Source: Natronomonas halophila | Lineage (GTDB): Archaea; Halobacteriota; Halobacteria; Halobacteriales; Haloarculaceae | Direction: 5' to 3' | DNA: 64,000 nt | NCBI RefSeq assembly: GCF_013391085.1 | Contig: NZ_CP058334.1 | Span: forward strand, 248,001 to 312,000 | In this document: one piece after another, positions 40,930-49,811 of the stretch | Layout: each line of letters begins with the position of its first letter | How positions within the stretch are numbered: the first letter of the stretch is position 1 | Translations under genes and position numbers: made by a program | The notes under the pieces: model-generated | What the model was told of the DNA's origin: nothing | Seen by the model: the letters and a program-made list of their open reading frames with translations, nothing else | Database searches by the model: none

Positions 40930-41235
40930 TCACTCCACGACGTACGACTGGTGGTCGCCGCGGGTGCGCACGTCGACGAACTGGTGCCGTGCTGTCTCTC
41001 CGACGGTGCCCGCAAACGAAACGTCGCTGCCGTCCTCGCCGTAGACCTCGTTTGCCCCCACGAGGTCGTGGTCCCGAAGCGATTCGACGATATCCGACGG
41101 TACTGCTCCGTCCTGCTGTAAGTCGAGAACAAGCAGTTGGTCGGTAAAGCTCTTCGCGAGGAACGCGTCGGCGACGGCGTCGTGTTCGCGGAGTTCGGAA
41201 GCGAGGCCTCGGAGTTCCGCGTCCCGGTCGGTCAT
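40930..41235 (-). CDS. Conserved hypothetical protein (101 aa)
   Basis: A 101-residue soluble acidic protein, MTDRDAELRGLASELREHD, with an alpha-beta pattern (LLVLDLQQDG, then SDIVESLRDHDLVGANEVYG). No family with a known role was recognised. It ends 37 nt after the stop of the convergent DUF6684-like gene and stands alone. Confidence 0.7.
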   Translation of the reverse strand: MTDRDAELRGLASELREHDAVADAFLAKSFTDQLLVLDLQQDGAVPSDIVESLRDHDLVGANEVYGEDGSDVSFAGTVGETARHQFVDVRTRGDHQSYVVE

Positions 41236-41302
41236 CGGTGAACGCGTCGGCCGTCGTCGCCGAAGTCCCTGTTGCGAACATGTTCAGACGGCCGACAGCG
41301 CC

Positions 41303-42742
41303 CTACGTGAGTCGGTCGACGACCGTCTCGGCGTCGACGACGAGGTTGTAGGCCTCCTCGTCGTCGTTCCACAGCACCAGTACGTTCTCGAAGCGGAGCA
41401 GCGAGCCGTAGGGCGCCCGTGCGAGCGCCTCGTTGAGCGCCGATTCGCGCGTCAGCACGGCGTAGTTATCGACCGTCTCGGAGCCGTCGCTGATTTTGAA
41501 CAGGGGGTTGCCCTCCTCGGCGAGGTTCGGCGAGAGTTTGAGCGCGTCGAGGTCGATACGCTCGGTGACGTGGGCTTCCATGTCGGCCATCTTCGCGACC
41601 TGCTCGGGGTCGGGCGTGTACTCGATGGCTCGCTTGCCGTCGGTCCGCAGGAGGAGGTAGGCGAACTGCACATCGGTGTTGAGATACGTTCCGTCGCCGC
41701 TGGCCACGAGGCCGCGCCGGTCGTCGTCAGCGCCGCCGACGGCCGCCCGGTCGAGGCGGCTCTGAAAGGCCGGCGGCTCGATATCGGGTTCGCGTCGGAA
41801 CGTCCAGCCGCGGTCCTCGGGGTCCTCGTCGGGCCAGAGCCGAACCGTCGGCGCGTAGACGGTTGCGTCGGGCCGCCGGTCGACGAGGTCGCGTTCGATT
41901 TCACGGAGGCGCGTGGCGGTCCGTTCCTCGGCCGGCGAGATGGCCAACAGGGTCCCGTCGTCGGCCAGCGCGTCGAGATACCGTTCGGCGACCGAAACGG
42001 GGTCGTCGAGTTCCGAGAGGACGTTCGCGAAGACGAGCAGGTCGTACTCCGTTCCGTCTTCGGGGTCGAACTCCTCGGCCCGCTCGCGGTGAATCGTCGT
42101 CCGGAAACTGGGATGAGTGTCGGCCAGCATATGTTCGAGGACGTCCGCAGCGGCGCTCGGTTCGACGGCGTCGTAGTCGACGAGGACGCCATCCGGCAGG
42201 AAGTCGTGGAGGCCGAGGGCGGGGCCGCCGGTTCCCGCGCCGACTTCGAGGACGCGGAGGTCGTGGTCCAGCAGGCCGTCCCGTGCGAGTTCGTAGAGGA
42301 CGTACTGGATGGCGGCGTAGTAATCCGGCAGGTGGTAGACCCCGTAGGCCAGCGCAGTCTCTTCGTCGTAGTCGACGTCGACGTCAGCGAAGTAGGCCTC
42401 CTTCAGGTCGTCGATGCGGCCTCGGAGGGCGTCGCCGCTGTCGCCGTCGGGCCACCCGGGGCCGTACTTCTCGACCAAGAGGTCCTCGAAGCGGCGCGCA
42501 TAGGGTTCGGGGAAACGTTCGACGCCGTGGAAGTCGACGTCTATCGGGCCCTCCTCGATTGGGACGAAGGTGCCGTCCTCGCGTTCGCGGATACCCAACT
42601 CGAAGGCGTGTTCGCGGAGGGTCTCCCGGACGACGGCCGGATGTGGCTGGCTCTCGATGTATTCGTATATCTCATCTGGGTCGATGGGACGGACCTCTCG
42701 GAGGTAGCGTGCGTTGTCGATGATGGCGTCTGTGTCGGTCAT
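41303..42742 (-). CDS. Class I SAM-dependent methyltransferase (479 aa)
   Basis: A 479-residue protein. About 160 helical residues precede a Rossmann methyltransferase domain with motif I LRVLEVGAGTGGPALGL, the acidic DYDAVEPS strand, and LLVFANVLSELDDP as the post-II region. A C-terminal 150-residue domain follows. The length resembles large RNA or ribosome methyltransferases, but the substrate is unknown. Its start overlaps the stop of tyrA by 4 nt (ATGA), so it is translated from the tyrA operon. Confidence 0.82.
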   Translation of the reverse strand: MTDTDAIIDNARYLREVRPIDPDEIYEYIESQPHPAVVRETLREHAFELGIREREDGTFVPIEEGPIDVDFHGVERFPEPYARRFEDLLVEKYGPGWPDGDSGDALRGRIDDLKEAYFADVDVDYDEETALAYGVYHLPDYYAAIQYVLYELARDGLLDHDLRVLEVGAGTGGPALGLHDFLPDGVLVDYDAVEPSAAADVLEHMLADTHPSFRTTIHRERAEEFDPEDGTEYDLLVFANVLSELDDPVSVAERYLDALADDGTLLAISPAEERTATRLREIERDLVDRRPDATVYAPTVRLWPDEDPEDRGWTFRREPDIEPPAFQSRLDRAAVGGADDDRRGLVASGDGTYLNTDVQFAYLLLRTDGKRAIEYTPDPEQVAKMADMEAHVTERIDLDALKLSPNLAEEGNPLFKISDGSETVDNYAVLTRESALNEALARAPYGSLLRFENVLVLWNDDEEAYNLVVDAETVVDRLT

Positions 42743-43470
42743 TTGCTGGCGTCCTCGTAGCGGTCGATGAACGTCTCGCGGTCGGCTTCGGCGAGTTCTC
42801 TGGCGGCCTCGGCGACGGCCTCACGGCCCGCGAACCGCTCCTGAATCTCGGCGTACACCTCGGGCGTGCCGTCGACCATCTGGTCGACCAACTCCTCCAG
42901 CGGCGCCGACAGCGTCGTGTGGAACCGCGGGTCGACGTCGTCGGCTGCCAGCGCGTAGGCGAGAACGGCGGTGTGGGCCTTCGCTTGAACCGTCTCCATC
43001 GCCCGGTCGTGTTCGGTGGGCGTCGTCTCGAAGACGTCGTTGCCGGCCGCAGTCAGTGCGTCGCAGATGCCGTCGATGACGGGCCCCTCGCGGTCGATGA
43101 CGACGGGGACGTTCCCCGGGGCGTTCGACGCCGAAAACAGCGGGTGGAAACTCGCCCGCTCGCGCTCGGTGGCGTGGTCGGCGAGCGCGGCGACCGAATC
43201 GCGCATCTCGCCGGAGACGTCGACGACGGCCTCGGTCGCCTTCCCGGCGTGGTCGGCGATGGCCTCGGGAACGGCCGTCATGGGAACCGCAATACAGACG
43301 ACCTCGAAACGCTCGTCGGTGTCCAGCGGGACCGTCGTGGCGTCGTCGCGTTCGGCGGCCGCCGCTTCGGCGACGTCCGGGTTCCGGTCGGCGAACGCGA
43401 CGGCCTCGGCGCCGCTGTGGCGGGCGAACCACCGGCCCATCTCCCCGGCACCGACGACGAGCAGTTGCAT
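42739..43470 (-). CDS. tyrA: Prephenate/arogenate dehydrogenase
   Basis: A 243-residue NAD(P)-dependent enzyme of tyrosine synthesis. The Rossmann loop is VVGAGEMGRWFARH, followed by VCIAVPMTAVPEAI, and the HPLFSASNAPGN motif lies near residue 120. It is shorter than bacterial TyrA, as usual for the archaeal form. It heads an operon with the methyltransferase (ATGA overlap). It acts downstream of the chorismate mutase at 33421. Confidence 0.9.
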   Translation of the reverse strand: MQLLVVGAGEMGRWFARHSGAEAVAFADRNPDVAEAAAAERDDATTVPLDTDERFEVVCIAVPMTAVPEAIADHAGKATEAVVDVSGEMRDSVAALADHATERERASFHPLFSASNAPGNVPVVIDREGPVIDGICDALTAAGNDVFETTPTEHDRAMETVQAKAHTAVLAYALAADDVDPRFHTTLSAPLEELVDQMVDGTPEVYAEIQERFAGREAVAEAARELAEADRETFIDRYEDASK

Positions 43471-43714
43471 GGGCACGGGTAACCACGGCCGACTCAAAAG
43501 GGGTTCGGGATTGCCATCCGTTTCGGCGCCCCTGCGGGCAGCTATCGGAGGTTTCGGCGCGGCTCCGAAGGTAGACGGCGGCTCAGGAGTAAGCGTCGTC
43601 ACAAGGGGCTCGGAGCGGGGGTACGAGCCTCATCATAGCCGCCGAGGGACGGTAGGTGCGGGCGGCTTTTGTACCTTACCAGTCCGCCGGGGCACCAGCG
43701 TCAGTGGCGGACCG

Positions 43715-43867
43715 CTATTCGAGGACCCGGAAGTCGTTCTTCCCGCAGGTGCAGTTCGAATCGCCGAGCGCGCGGACCGTCCCACCGGCCCGTATCTCGA
43801 CTGGGCGAATCGTTCCGCAGTCCTCACAGACTGCGATACCGCTCCGAGATTCGTTGCTGCTCGACAT
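43715..43867 (-). CDS. Zinc-ribbon micro-protein (50 aa)
   Basis: A 50-residue frame starting MSSSNESRSGIAVCEDCG and ending CTCGKNDFRVLE. It has CEDC and CTC pairs around 24 residues apart, typical of a zinc ribbon. It is not annotated by length-limited gene finders. A short leader separates it from the pepQ 3' side. Function unknown; it fits the set of zinc micro-proteins in the window. Confidence 0.75.
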   Translation of the reverse strand: MSSSNESRSGIAVCEDCGTIRPVEIRAGGTVRALGDSNCTCGKNDFRVLE

Positions 43868-43964
43868 ATCTGTACCATCGGACGCCCGGCTCTAAGAGGT
43901 GTGTTACCAATCGACAGTCGAAGTGTCCTGAAGATATAAGGGAGTTGCCGTAGCCGGCCCTTTC

Positions 43965-45134
43965 TCAGAGCCGCAACGACTTCTCGTAGTCGGTCAGATT
44001 CTCGTGGCCGTCCTCGGTGACGACGACGATGTCCTCGATGCGGACGCCGCCGACCTCGGGGTCGTAGAGGCCGGGTTCGACCGTGACGATGTGTCCGGCT
44101 TCGAGTTCGTTGTCCTGCTCGGAGACGCGCGGGAACTCGTGGATGTCGAGGCCGACGCCGTGGCCGGTGGTGTGGATGAAGCCGGTTTCGGTCGTCTCGT
44201 CGGCCCGCAGCGTCGGCAGGCCCGCATTCTCGTAGACGTCACAGACCGCGTCGTGGACCTCGCTGCCGGTGACGCCCGCCTCGATGGCGTCGAGGGCGGC
44301 TTCCTGTGCTTCAAGCGTCAGGTCGTACCACTCGTCGATGGTCTCCGAGGGTTCGCCGACGCAGAATGTTCGGGTCATGTCGGCGTAGTAGCCCGTCTCC
44401 TTCGAGCGCGGGAAGATGTCGATGATGATGGCCTCGTCGGCTTCCAGCGGCCCGGAGCCGCGGTCGTGGGGGTCGGCAGCATCGGCACCGCAGGCGACGA
44501 TGGTCTCGTCGAGCGCACAGCCGTGCCGGAGGAGTTCGATTTCGATTTCCTGTTTGACCCGCTCGGAGGTCAGCGGGTCGCCCTCGTAGACGAGCGTGCC
44601 GTCATCGACGTCCGCCGCGGCGAGCAGTTCCTCGGCGCGGGCCATCGCCGCCTCGTTTGCCTTCTGGGCCTCGCGGATGTGTTCGACTTCCTCGTCGGTC
44701 TTGGTCGCGCGAATCGACTCGATGACGTCGTCGGTGTCGGCCTGTATTTCGACACCGAGATTGCGGAGGCCGTCGGCGACCCCAAGCGGGAAGTCGGCGG
44801 GCGCGGCCACCGACGACGCGTCGTGGGCATCGAGGAACGATTTGAGAGTCCGGTATTCGCCCTCAGGGCGGCCGTACTCGTCGATGTTGGCGCGGGCGTC
44901 GTACTCGGAGTGGCGTTCGACGCTTTCGGCGCGGGCGTTGCGCTTGGCGCGGCCGTACTCCAGCGCCGAGACGAGCAGGTGGTTTTCGCCGGTATAGAGC
45001 GTGACGAAGGGGTCCGGGGCGGTAAAGCCCGAGAGGTATCGCTGGTTTGAGTCCTCGCCGTCGGCCTTGATGAGGTAGCCGTCGACGTCCGCCTCGTCGA
45101 GATAGTCGTCGAGTTTCGAGAGGTCCGGGTCCAT
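43965..45134 (-). CDS. M24 metallopeptidase, Xaa-Pro dipeptidase type
   Basis: A 389-residue pita-bread-fold aminopeptidase. The N-terminal creatinase-like domain occupies about 1-150 and the M24 domain the rest. The metal ligands are visible as DIFPRSKETGYYADMTRTF (two Asp), HTTGHGVGLDIHE (His), and VTVEPGLYDPEVGGVRIED (two Glu regions). It probably cleaves X-Pro dipeptides, contributing to peptide turnover. The ATG at 45134 is chosen; upstream frame sequence is not family-like. It is divergent from aroA. Confidence 0.9.
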   Translation of the reverse strand: MDPDLSKLDDYLDEADVDGYLIKADGEDSNQRYLSGFTAPDPFVTLYTGENHLLVSALEYGRAKRNARAESVERHSEYDARANIDEYGRPEGEYRTLKSFLDAHDASSVAAPADFPLGVADGLRNLGVEIQADTDDVIESIRATKTDEEVEHIREAQKANEAAMARAEELLAAADVDDGTLVYEGDPLTSERVKQEIEIELLRHGCALDETIVACGADAADPHDRGSGPLEADEAIIIDIFPRSKETGYYADMTRTFCVGEPSETIDEWYDLTLEAQEAALDAIEAGVTGSEVHDAVCDVYENAGLPTLRADETTETGFIHTTGHGVGLDIHEFPRVSEQDNELEAGHIVTVEPGLYDPEVGGVRIEDIVVVTEDGHENLTDYEKSLRL

Positions 45135-45215
45135 ACCGACATCGCGGGGCGGCGTGGTAATAGGGATTGTCGTCGCCATCGGTAGCCTCTTTTCGCCGCC
45201 CGTCGACGGCCCGGT

Positions 45216-46529
45216 ATGGACGTACACATCTCGCCGTCGACGGTACACGGGACGGCCCGAGCGCCGCCGTCGAAGAGCTACACGCACCGCGCCATCCTCG
45301 CGGCCGGCTACGCGGGCGGCGCCGTCGTCAGGAACCCGCTTTTCAGCGCCGATACACGCGCGACGATGCGTGCGGTCGAGGCCTACGGCGGCTCGACGAC
45401 CGAACTCGATGACGGCGACCTCGAAGTCGTCGGCTTCGAGGGCGACCCGGAGACGCCGGCCGACGTCATCGACTGCGCCAACAGCGGAACCACGATGCGA
45501 CTGACCGCGGCAACCGGCGCGCTCGTCGACGGCCTGACCGTGCTGACGGGCGATTCGTCGCTTCGCTCCCGCCCGCAAGGCCCACTTTTGGACGCGCTGA
45601 AACAACTCGGCGCTCGCGCGGAATCGACGCGCTCGAACGGCGAGGCGCCGCTAATCGTCGGCGAGGGTGTCGTCGGCAGCGAGGTGTCCATCCGCGGCGA
45701 CGTCTCCTCACAGTACATCACCGCGCTGCTGATGGCCGGAGCAGTCACCGAGGAGGGCGTCGACGTTGACCTGACGACGGACCTCAAATCCGCGCCCTAC
45801 GTCGACATCACGCTGGAGGTGCTGGAGGACTTCGGCATCGAGGCGGAGGTACTCGGTGGCGACGACTCCGAGATTCAAGCGGCCGGCGCCGACGGCTTCC
45901 GCGTGCCGGGCGGCCAGAGTTACGAACCCGATGACGGCGAGTATCACGTTCCCGGCGACTTCTCGTCGATGTCGTATCTGCTGGCGGCGGGTGCGCTGGC
46001 GGCCGAGGACGAACTCGTCGTCGAGAGCGCTTACCCGAGCGCGCAGGGTGATTCAGCCATCGTCGGCATCCTCGAAGACATGGGTGCCGCCATCGACTGG
46101 GACCGCGATAACGGCGTCATCACCGTCGCGCAGTCCGACCTGCAGGGCATCGAGGTCGGCGTCGCCGACACGCCGGACCTCCTGCCGACCATCGCCGCGC
46201 TGGGGGCCGTTGCCGAGGGAACGACCCGGATTACCGACTGCGAGCACGTCCGCTTAAAGGAGACCGACCGCGTGGCTGCGATGGCCTCGGAACTCGAAAA
46301 GATGGGCGTCGACGTCGAGGAGTACGAGGACGAACTCGTCGTCCACGGCGGCGGCCTCGAAGGGGCGACCGTCGAGGGCTACGAGGACCACCGCATCATC
46401 ATGGCGCTGGCGACGGCCGCGCTGGTCGCCGACGGCGAGACGACAATCGAGGGCGCCGACCACGTCGACGTCTCCTTCCCCGATTTCTTCGAAGTGCTTT
46501 TCCACCTCGGTGCGGGCGTCGAGCGGTAA
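45216..46529 (+). CDS. aroA: 3-phosphoshikimate 1-carboxyvinyltransferase (EPSP synthase)
   Basis: Sixth step of the shikimate pathway: shikimate-3-phosphate plus PEP to EPSP. It is 437 residues, normal length. It has the Lys in [17 protein letters not shown] near residue 20, NSGTTMRL near 89 and [16 protein letters not shown], and [14 protein letters not shown] in the second half. [14 protein letters not shown] near residue 350 carries the conserved Glu/Asp/Arg. No aro gene is directly adjacent; the pathway genes are spread over 20 kb. Confidence 0.95.
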   Translation: MDVHISPSTVHGTARAPPSKSYTHRAILAAGYAGGAVVRNPLFSADTRATMRAVEAYGGSTTELDDGDLEVVGFEGDPETPADVIDCANSGTTMRLTAATGALVDGLTVLTGDSSLRSRPQGPLLDALKQLGARAESTRSNGEAPLIVGEGVVGSEVSIRGDVSSQYITALLMAGAVTEEGVDVDLTTDLKSAPYVDITLEVLEDFGIEAEVLGGDDSEIQAAGADGFRVPGGQSYEPDDGEYHVPGDFSSMSYLLAAGALAAEDELVVESAYPSAQGDSAIVGILEDMGAAIDWDRDNGVITVAQSDLQGIEVGVADTPDLLPTIAALGAVAEGTTRITDCEHVRLKETDRVAAMASELEKMGVDVEEYEDELVVHGGGLEGATVEGYEDHRIIMALATAALVADGETTIEGADHVDVSFPDFFEVLFHLGAGVER

Positions 46530-46547
46530 GGGCCGGAATCCCCCAAC

Positions 46548-47243
46548 TCAGACTGTCCGGACGAACCGACGTAGGGTGGTCCCGTCTTCGGCCTTGAGTT
46601 CGACGACGAAGGTCGCTCCGTCCCTGGTTTCGGTCAGTTCGTCGCGCTGGATTTCGAACGCGTAGGGCGGGCCGTCGACTCGCTGGAGTCGCTCCCCGCC
46701 GGAACTGACGACTGCGTGGTCGAACCCGTTGGGCTCTTCGAGGGTGCAGGAGATGGTCTCCTCGCCGGACTCACAGACCAGGTCGGCGGTCACGTCACCG
46801 CCGCCGGAATCGGTGAGCCCCCCCGAGAATTCAAGCATCATGACGCCCGGCGTGAGGGTGCCGAGAACGACCACCAGTGCGATGAACACCGAGAGGTTGA
46901 GTTTGGAGCCGTTGCGGGCTATCCACCGTCGCACGCCGCCGTCGGCCGTCCGTCGGAGCCGGATAACGCCCGGGACGACGAGGAAGTGGGTCAGCGGCCC
47001 CCACGCGATGACGAGAAAGCCGTAGGCCATCACGTAGGTGAGGAAATCCCACTCGGGAACGTAGGAGTGAAGGACGTTCGCGCCGCTCCAGATGGCGAGG
47101 CCGAACATGACGAGGCCGCCGCTTTTCAGCCAGCGCCAGGCCGGCGTGTTGGCGTAGTAGACGCTCAGCAGGTCGCGCCACGCCTGACCGAGGATGCGGC
47201 GGGCACCCGACGTCGCGTGAGTGTGGAATCCGGAATCGGTCAT
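46548..47243 (-). CDS. Membrane protein downstream of ba3 oxidase genes
   Basis: A 231-residue protein with an N-terminal soluble stretch (MTDSGFHTHATSGARRILGQ), three or four membrane helices between about 35 and 130 and a C-terminal extracellular-type beta domain with two cysteines (VCESGEETISCTLEE). It is the last gene of the oxidase cluster, 46 nt after cbaA, and is probably co-transcribed. It may be an accessory or assembly factor, which is inference from position only. Confidence 0.75.
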   Translation of the reverse strand: MTDSGFHTHATSGARRILGQAWRDLLSVYYANTPAWRWLKSGGLVMFGLAIWSGANVLHSYVPEWDFLTYVMAYGFLVIAWGPLTHFLVVPGVIRLRRTADGGVRRWIARNGSKLNLSVFIALVVVLGTLTPGVMMLEFSGGLTDSGGGDVTADLVCESGEETISCTLEEPNGFDHAVVSSGGERLQRVDGPPYAFEIQRDELTETRDGATFVVELKAEDGTTLRRFVRTV

Positions 47244-47289
47244 CGGTTTGGAATCGTGTGGTGTGGTTCGAAGGCAGTTCGAGAGTCGG

Positions 47290-49020
47290 TCAGAGGCCGA
47301 TGGCCCACAGTTCGGTGAGCAGGTACCAGTTGAGGACGTAACTGGCGACGAAGACGGCCATGAACACCAGACAGAGGGTGAAGGTCCCGCGCATGTCGTA
47401 GGCGTGGACAGGCTTGCCGCCGTCCGAGCGGAGGCCGCCCTCCGGCAGCAGGTCGTCGTTGTCGCCCTCGTTGATGCGGTCACCGAAGAGCAGCGACCCG
47501 ACGGCGACCGCGACGAAGCAGACGCCGCCGAGAATCGCGAGGACGGCGAATATTCCGAACACCGCAAAAAGCGGCGTCGCGGCCGCGAGGCTGAAGTCGC
47601 TCCCGGGGATGTTCCGGACGACCTCGGCGGTCCGCCGCGGGACGCCGTAGAGGATGCCGGCGTACATCATCATTATCGTCGCGATACCCATCGCGCCAGC
47701 GTATGCGTAGGGCGTAAGCATCGCGAGGAAGCCCGAGACGAACTGACGCTGGAACATGGTCCGGACGACGAAGAAGACCAGCCCCATGAACGCCAGCGTC
47801 GTCCCGAGCGCGACGGTGGCGTGGAAGTGACCGACCGCGGCGAAGGTGTTGTGCCAGGTCATGTTGACCTGCATCTGACCCATCACGACGCCGGTGATGC
47901 CGCCGAGGAACCCGAAGAGGATGACGCTGAAGGTGATGGCGGCGAAGATGGGGTTCTTCCACGGCGCGGAGGTGAGCCAGCCGAAGAGGCCGCCGCCGAG
48001 GCCGCGCCGCCGCCGGCCGACCTCGATGCCGGCCGGGATGGCGAAGGCGTGAATCATGCTGGCGAAGGCGGCGCCGTAGAACGCATACGAGGTGTTCCAG
48101 ATGCGCCAGTTGGCGGAGATGCCGGGGTCAACGAGCAGGTGGTGGGCCGCGCCCATGTTGATGAAGAACAGATAGAGGATGAAGGCCGACCGCGAGACCT
48201 TCTCGCTGACGACGACGGCCCCGCCGACGACGTGGGTTAGGAAGTACCAGACGGTAATCATCGCCACGAGGTTGATCTGCTGGGTGCCGTGACCCACAAT
48301 CCAGTAGAGGTGTCGGTAGACGCCGGCATCGGCCGTCGCGATGAATTCGAGGCGCCACGCCAGCGCGTAGCCGAAGGCGGCGATGCCGCCCAGAATCGCC
48401 TCGACAGCGATGATACCTGTGACGAACGCGCCGAACGCGATGAGCGGCAGCGTCGCCTCGGGCCGGCCACGCTTTTCCTTCCAGATGGTGACGAAGAAGG
48501 GCAGCGCGGCGATGGTCGCGCCGACGAGGAAGAGGATGGCCATCCCGTAGAACAGCGAGGAGACCGGCAGCGGGACGTAGGCGGTCAAAAGCGGCGCCTG
48601 GTTCGGCGCTTCGGTCGTCCAGATGCTGTAGTTGACGCCGATTGCGCTCACGACCATCGTCACCCACCCGGCGGCCGCGACCTTGGTCCACGGGAGCCGT
48701 CGCCCGAGAATCATCGGGCCGCCCACGTAGAGGATGGCGATTTCCATGAACACCATCCAGAAGATGAGCAGGTTCCACGCGTGCATGCTGAGGTGGGTGT
48801 AGTAACTGCTGGGTTCCAGCAGGCCGACCAGTTCCCACCGCGTCATCGCGACGTTAAAGGCGAAGATACCGCCGACGACGAGCGCGATGACGGCGGTCAG
48901 GCCGAAGAGTTTGACGTACTTCTCGGCCGAGCGGTGGATGTCGAGGCCGGTCACCGAACACGTCCGGAAGCCGTCGGGGCCGTAGTCGTTCTCGAAGAGG
49001 TCGGTGATTCGCGCCAGCAT
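47290..49020 (-). CDS. cbaA: ba3-type heme-copper oxidase subunit I
   Basis: Catalytic subunit carrying low-spin heme and the heme-Cu(B) centre that reduces O2. It is 576 residues from the ATG at 49020. About 13 membrane helices are visible. The low-spin heme histidine lies in THLSMHAWN, Cu(B)-region residues in the IVGHGTQQINLVAM segment and the AAHHLL pair, and a late heme-ligand pair lies in HFHATVALGTT. The divergent B-type pattern lacks the usual A-type HPEVY. It forms an operon with cbaB and cbaD upstream. Confidence 0.92.
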   Translation of the reverse strand: MLARITDLFENDYGPDGFRTCSVTGLDIHRSAEKYVKLFGLTAVIALVVGGIFAFNVAMTRWELVGLLEPSSYYTHLSMHAWNLLIFWMVFMEIAILYVGGPMILGRRLPWTKVAAAGWVTMVVSAIGVNYSIWTTEAPNQAPLLTAYVPLPVSSLFYGMAILFLVGATIAALPFFVTIWKEKRGRPEATLPLIAFGAFVTGIIAVEAILGGIAAFGYALAWRLEFIATADAGVYRHLYWIVGHGTQQINLVAMITVWYFLTHVVGGAVVVSEKVSRSAFILYLFFINMGAAHHLLVDPGISANWRIWNTSYAFYGAAFASMIHAFAIPAGIEVGRRRRGLGGGLFGWLTSAPWKNPIFAAITFSVILFGFLGGITGVVMGQMQVNMTWHNTFAAVGHFHATVALGTTLAFMGLVFFVVRTMFQRQFVSGFLAMLTPYAYAGAMGIATIMMMYAGILYGVPRRTAEVVRNIPGSDFSLAAATPLFAVFGIFAVLAILGGVCFVAVAVGSLLFGDRINEGDNDDLLPEGGLRSDGGKPVHAYDMRGTFTLCLVFMAVFVASYVLNWYLLTELWAIGL

Positions 49021-49021
49021 G

Positions 49022-49564
49022 TTAGCCCTCCTCCACGACGAGCGTGCCGTGCATCGTTCGGTGGCCCTCTCCACAGAACTCGTTGCAGATGACGTGGTAC
49101 GTGTCGGGTTCGTCGAAGGTCATCGGTATCACCCACTCCGTGTCGGGGTAGACCTGCAGGTTGATCTGCTGGCTCAGGGTTCCTTCGGGCCGTATCGAGA
49201 AGCCGTGCTGGACGTCGTAGGAACCGATGTGGAAGTCGTATTCTTTCCCGGTTTCGAGGACGACCGGCAGGCCGTCCCAGAGGTATCGCATCGCGCCGAT
49301 GTAGACGTCGTCGCCCGGCGGGACGAGGCCGCGGTCGGTATCCTCGGCGGCGTTCTTGTACTCGGAGACGCGCTGGCGGTACTCCTCGGAACTGACGTCG
49401 TAGGTCGTGCCGGTCGGGTTCTGGTCGCCGAACTCGGTGAAGCCGCGCATCCAGCTGAAGATACCGATAGACCAGATGCCGGCGATGCCGAGCCACATCG
49501 ACTCGCGGCGGCTCACTGGTTCGTCCCACCAGTTGCCTTCGGGGGGTTCTGTCGGTGATGTCAT
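49022..49564 (-). CDS. cbaB: ba3-type oxidase subunit II (CuA)
   Basis: A 180-residue electron-entry subunit with one N-terminal helix (WLGIAGIWSIGIFSWM) and a cupredoxin domain outside the membrane. The CuA site is DVQHGFSI (first His) and CNEFCGEGHRTMHG (Cys, Cys, His and Met). The donor is likely a halocyanin. Its stop is 1 nt from the subunit I start. Operon order is cbaD, cbaB, cbaA, as described for Natronomonas ba3. Confidence 0.93.
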   Translation of the reverse strand: MTSPTEPPEGNWWDEPVSRRESMWLGIAGIWSIGIFSWMRGFTEFGDQNPTGTTYDVSSEEYRQRVSEYKNAAEDTDRGLVPPGDDVYIGAMRYLWDGLPVVLETGKEYDFHIGSYDVQHGFSIRPEGTLSQQINLQVYPDTEWVIPMTFDEPDTYHVICNEFCGEGHRTMHGTLVVEEG

Positions 49565-49568
49565 GGAA

Positions 49569-49721
49569 TCACCTCGGCGTGGCCGCGAGGATATCGAGCA
49601 GGCCCCATCCGACGTAGGAAAGTAGGAAGAACACGAACGCCGCCGCGGCGAGGAGCCAGATACGGTTGTAGAGTCGTTGCATGAAGGGCGCCGAATCGGT
49701 ATCAGTTGCTGTCTCTGGCAT
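49569..49721 (-). CDS. cbaD: Small oxidase subunit with one membrane helix
   Basis: A 50-residue protein, MPETATDTDSAPFMQRLYN. It has one membrane helix (RIWLLAAAAFVFFLLSYVGW) and a short polar end. Its position directly before cbaB, with 4 nt between, and its size match the small CbaD subunit of the archaeal ba3 oxidase. It carries no redox ligands and is probably structural. The start is the ATG at 49721. Confidence 0.8.
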   Translation of the reverse strand: MPETATDTDSAPFMQRLYNRIWLLAAAAFVFFLLSYVGWGLLDILAATPR

Positions 49722-49811
49722 GGTCACATATGAGCGATTTGACCGATGGGTCAATGGTGATTCTCGCGTACATGTTCGGGATTCGACCGCCGAACGCCTC
49801 TCCCGGCCGGG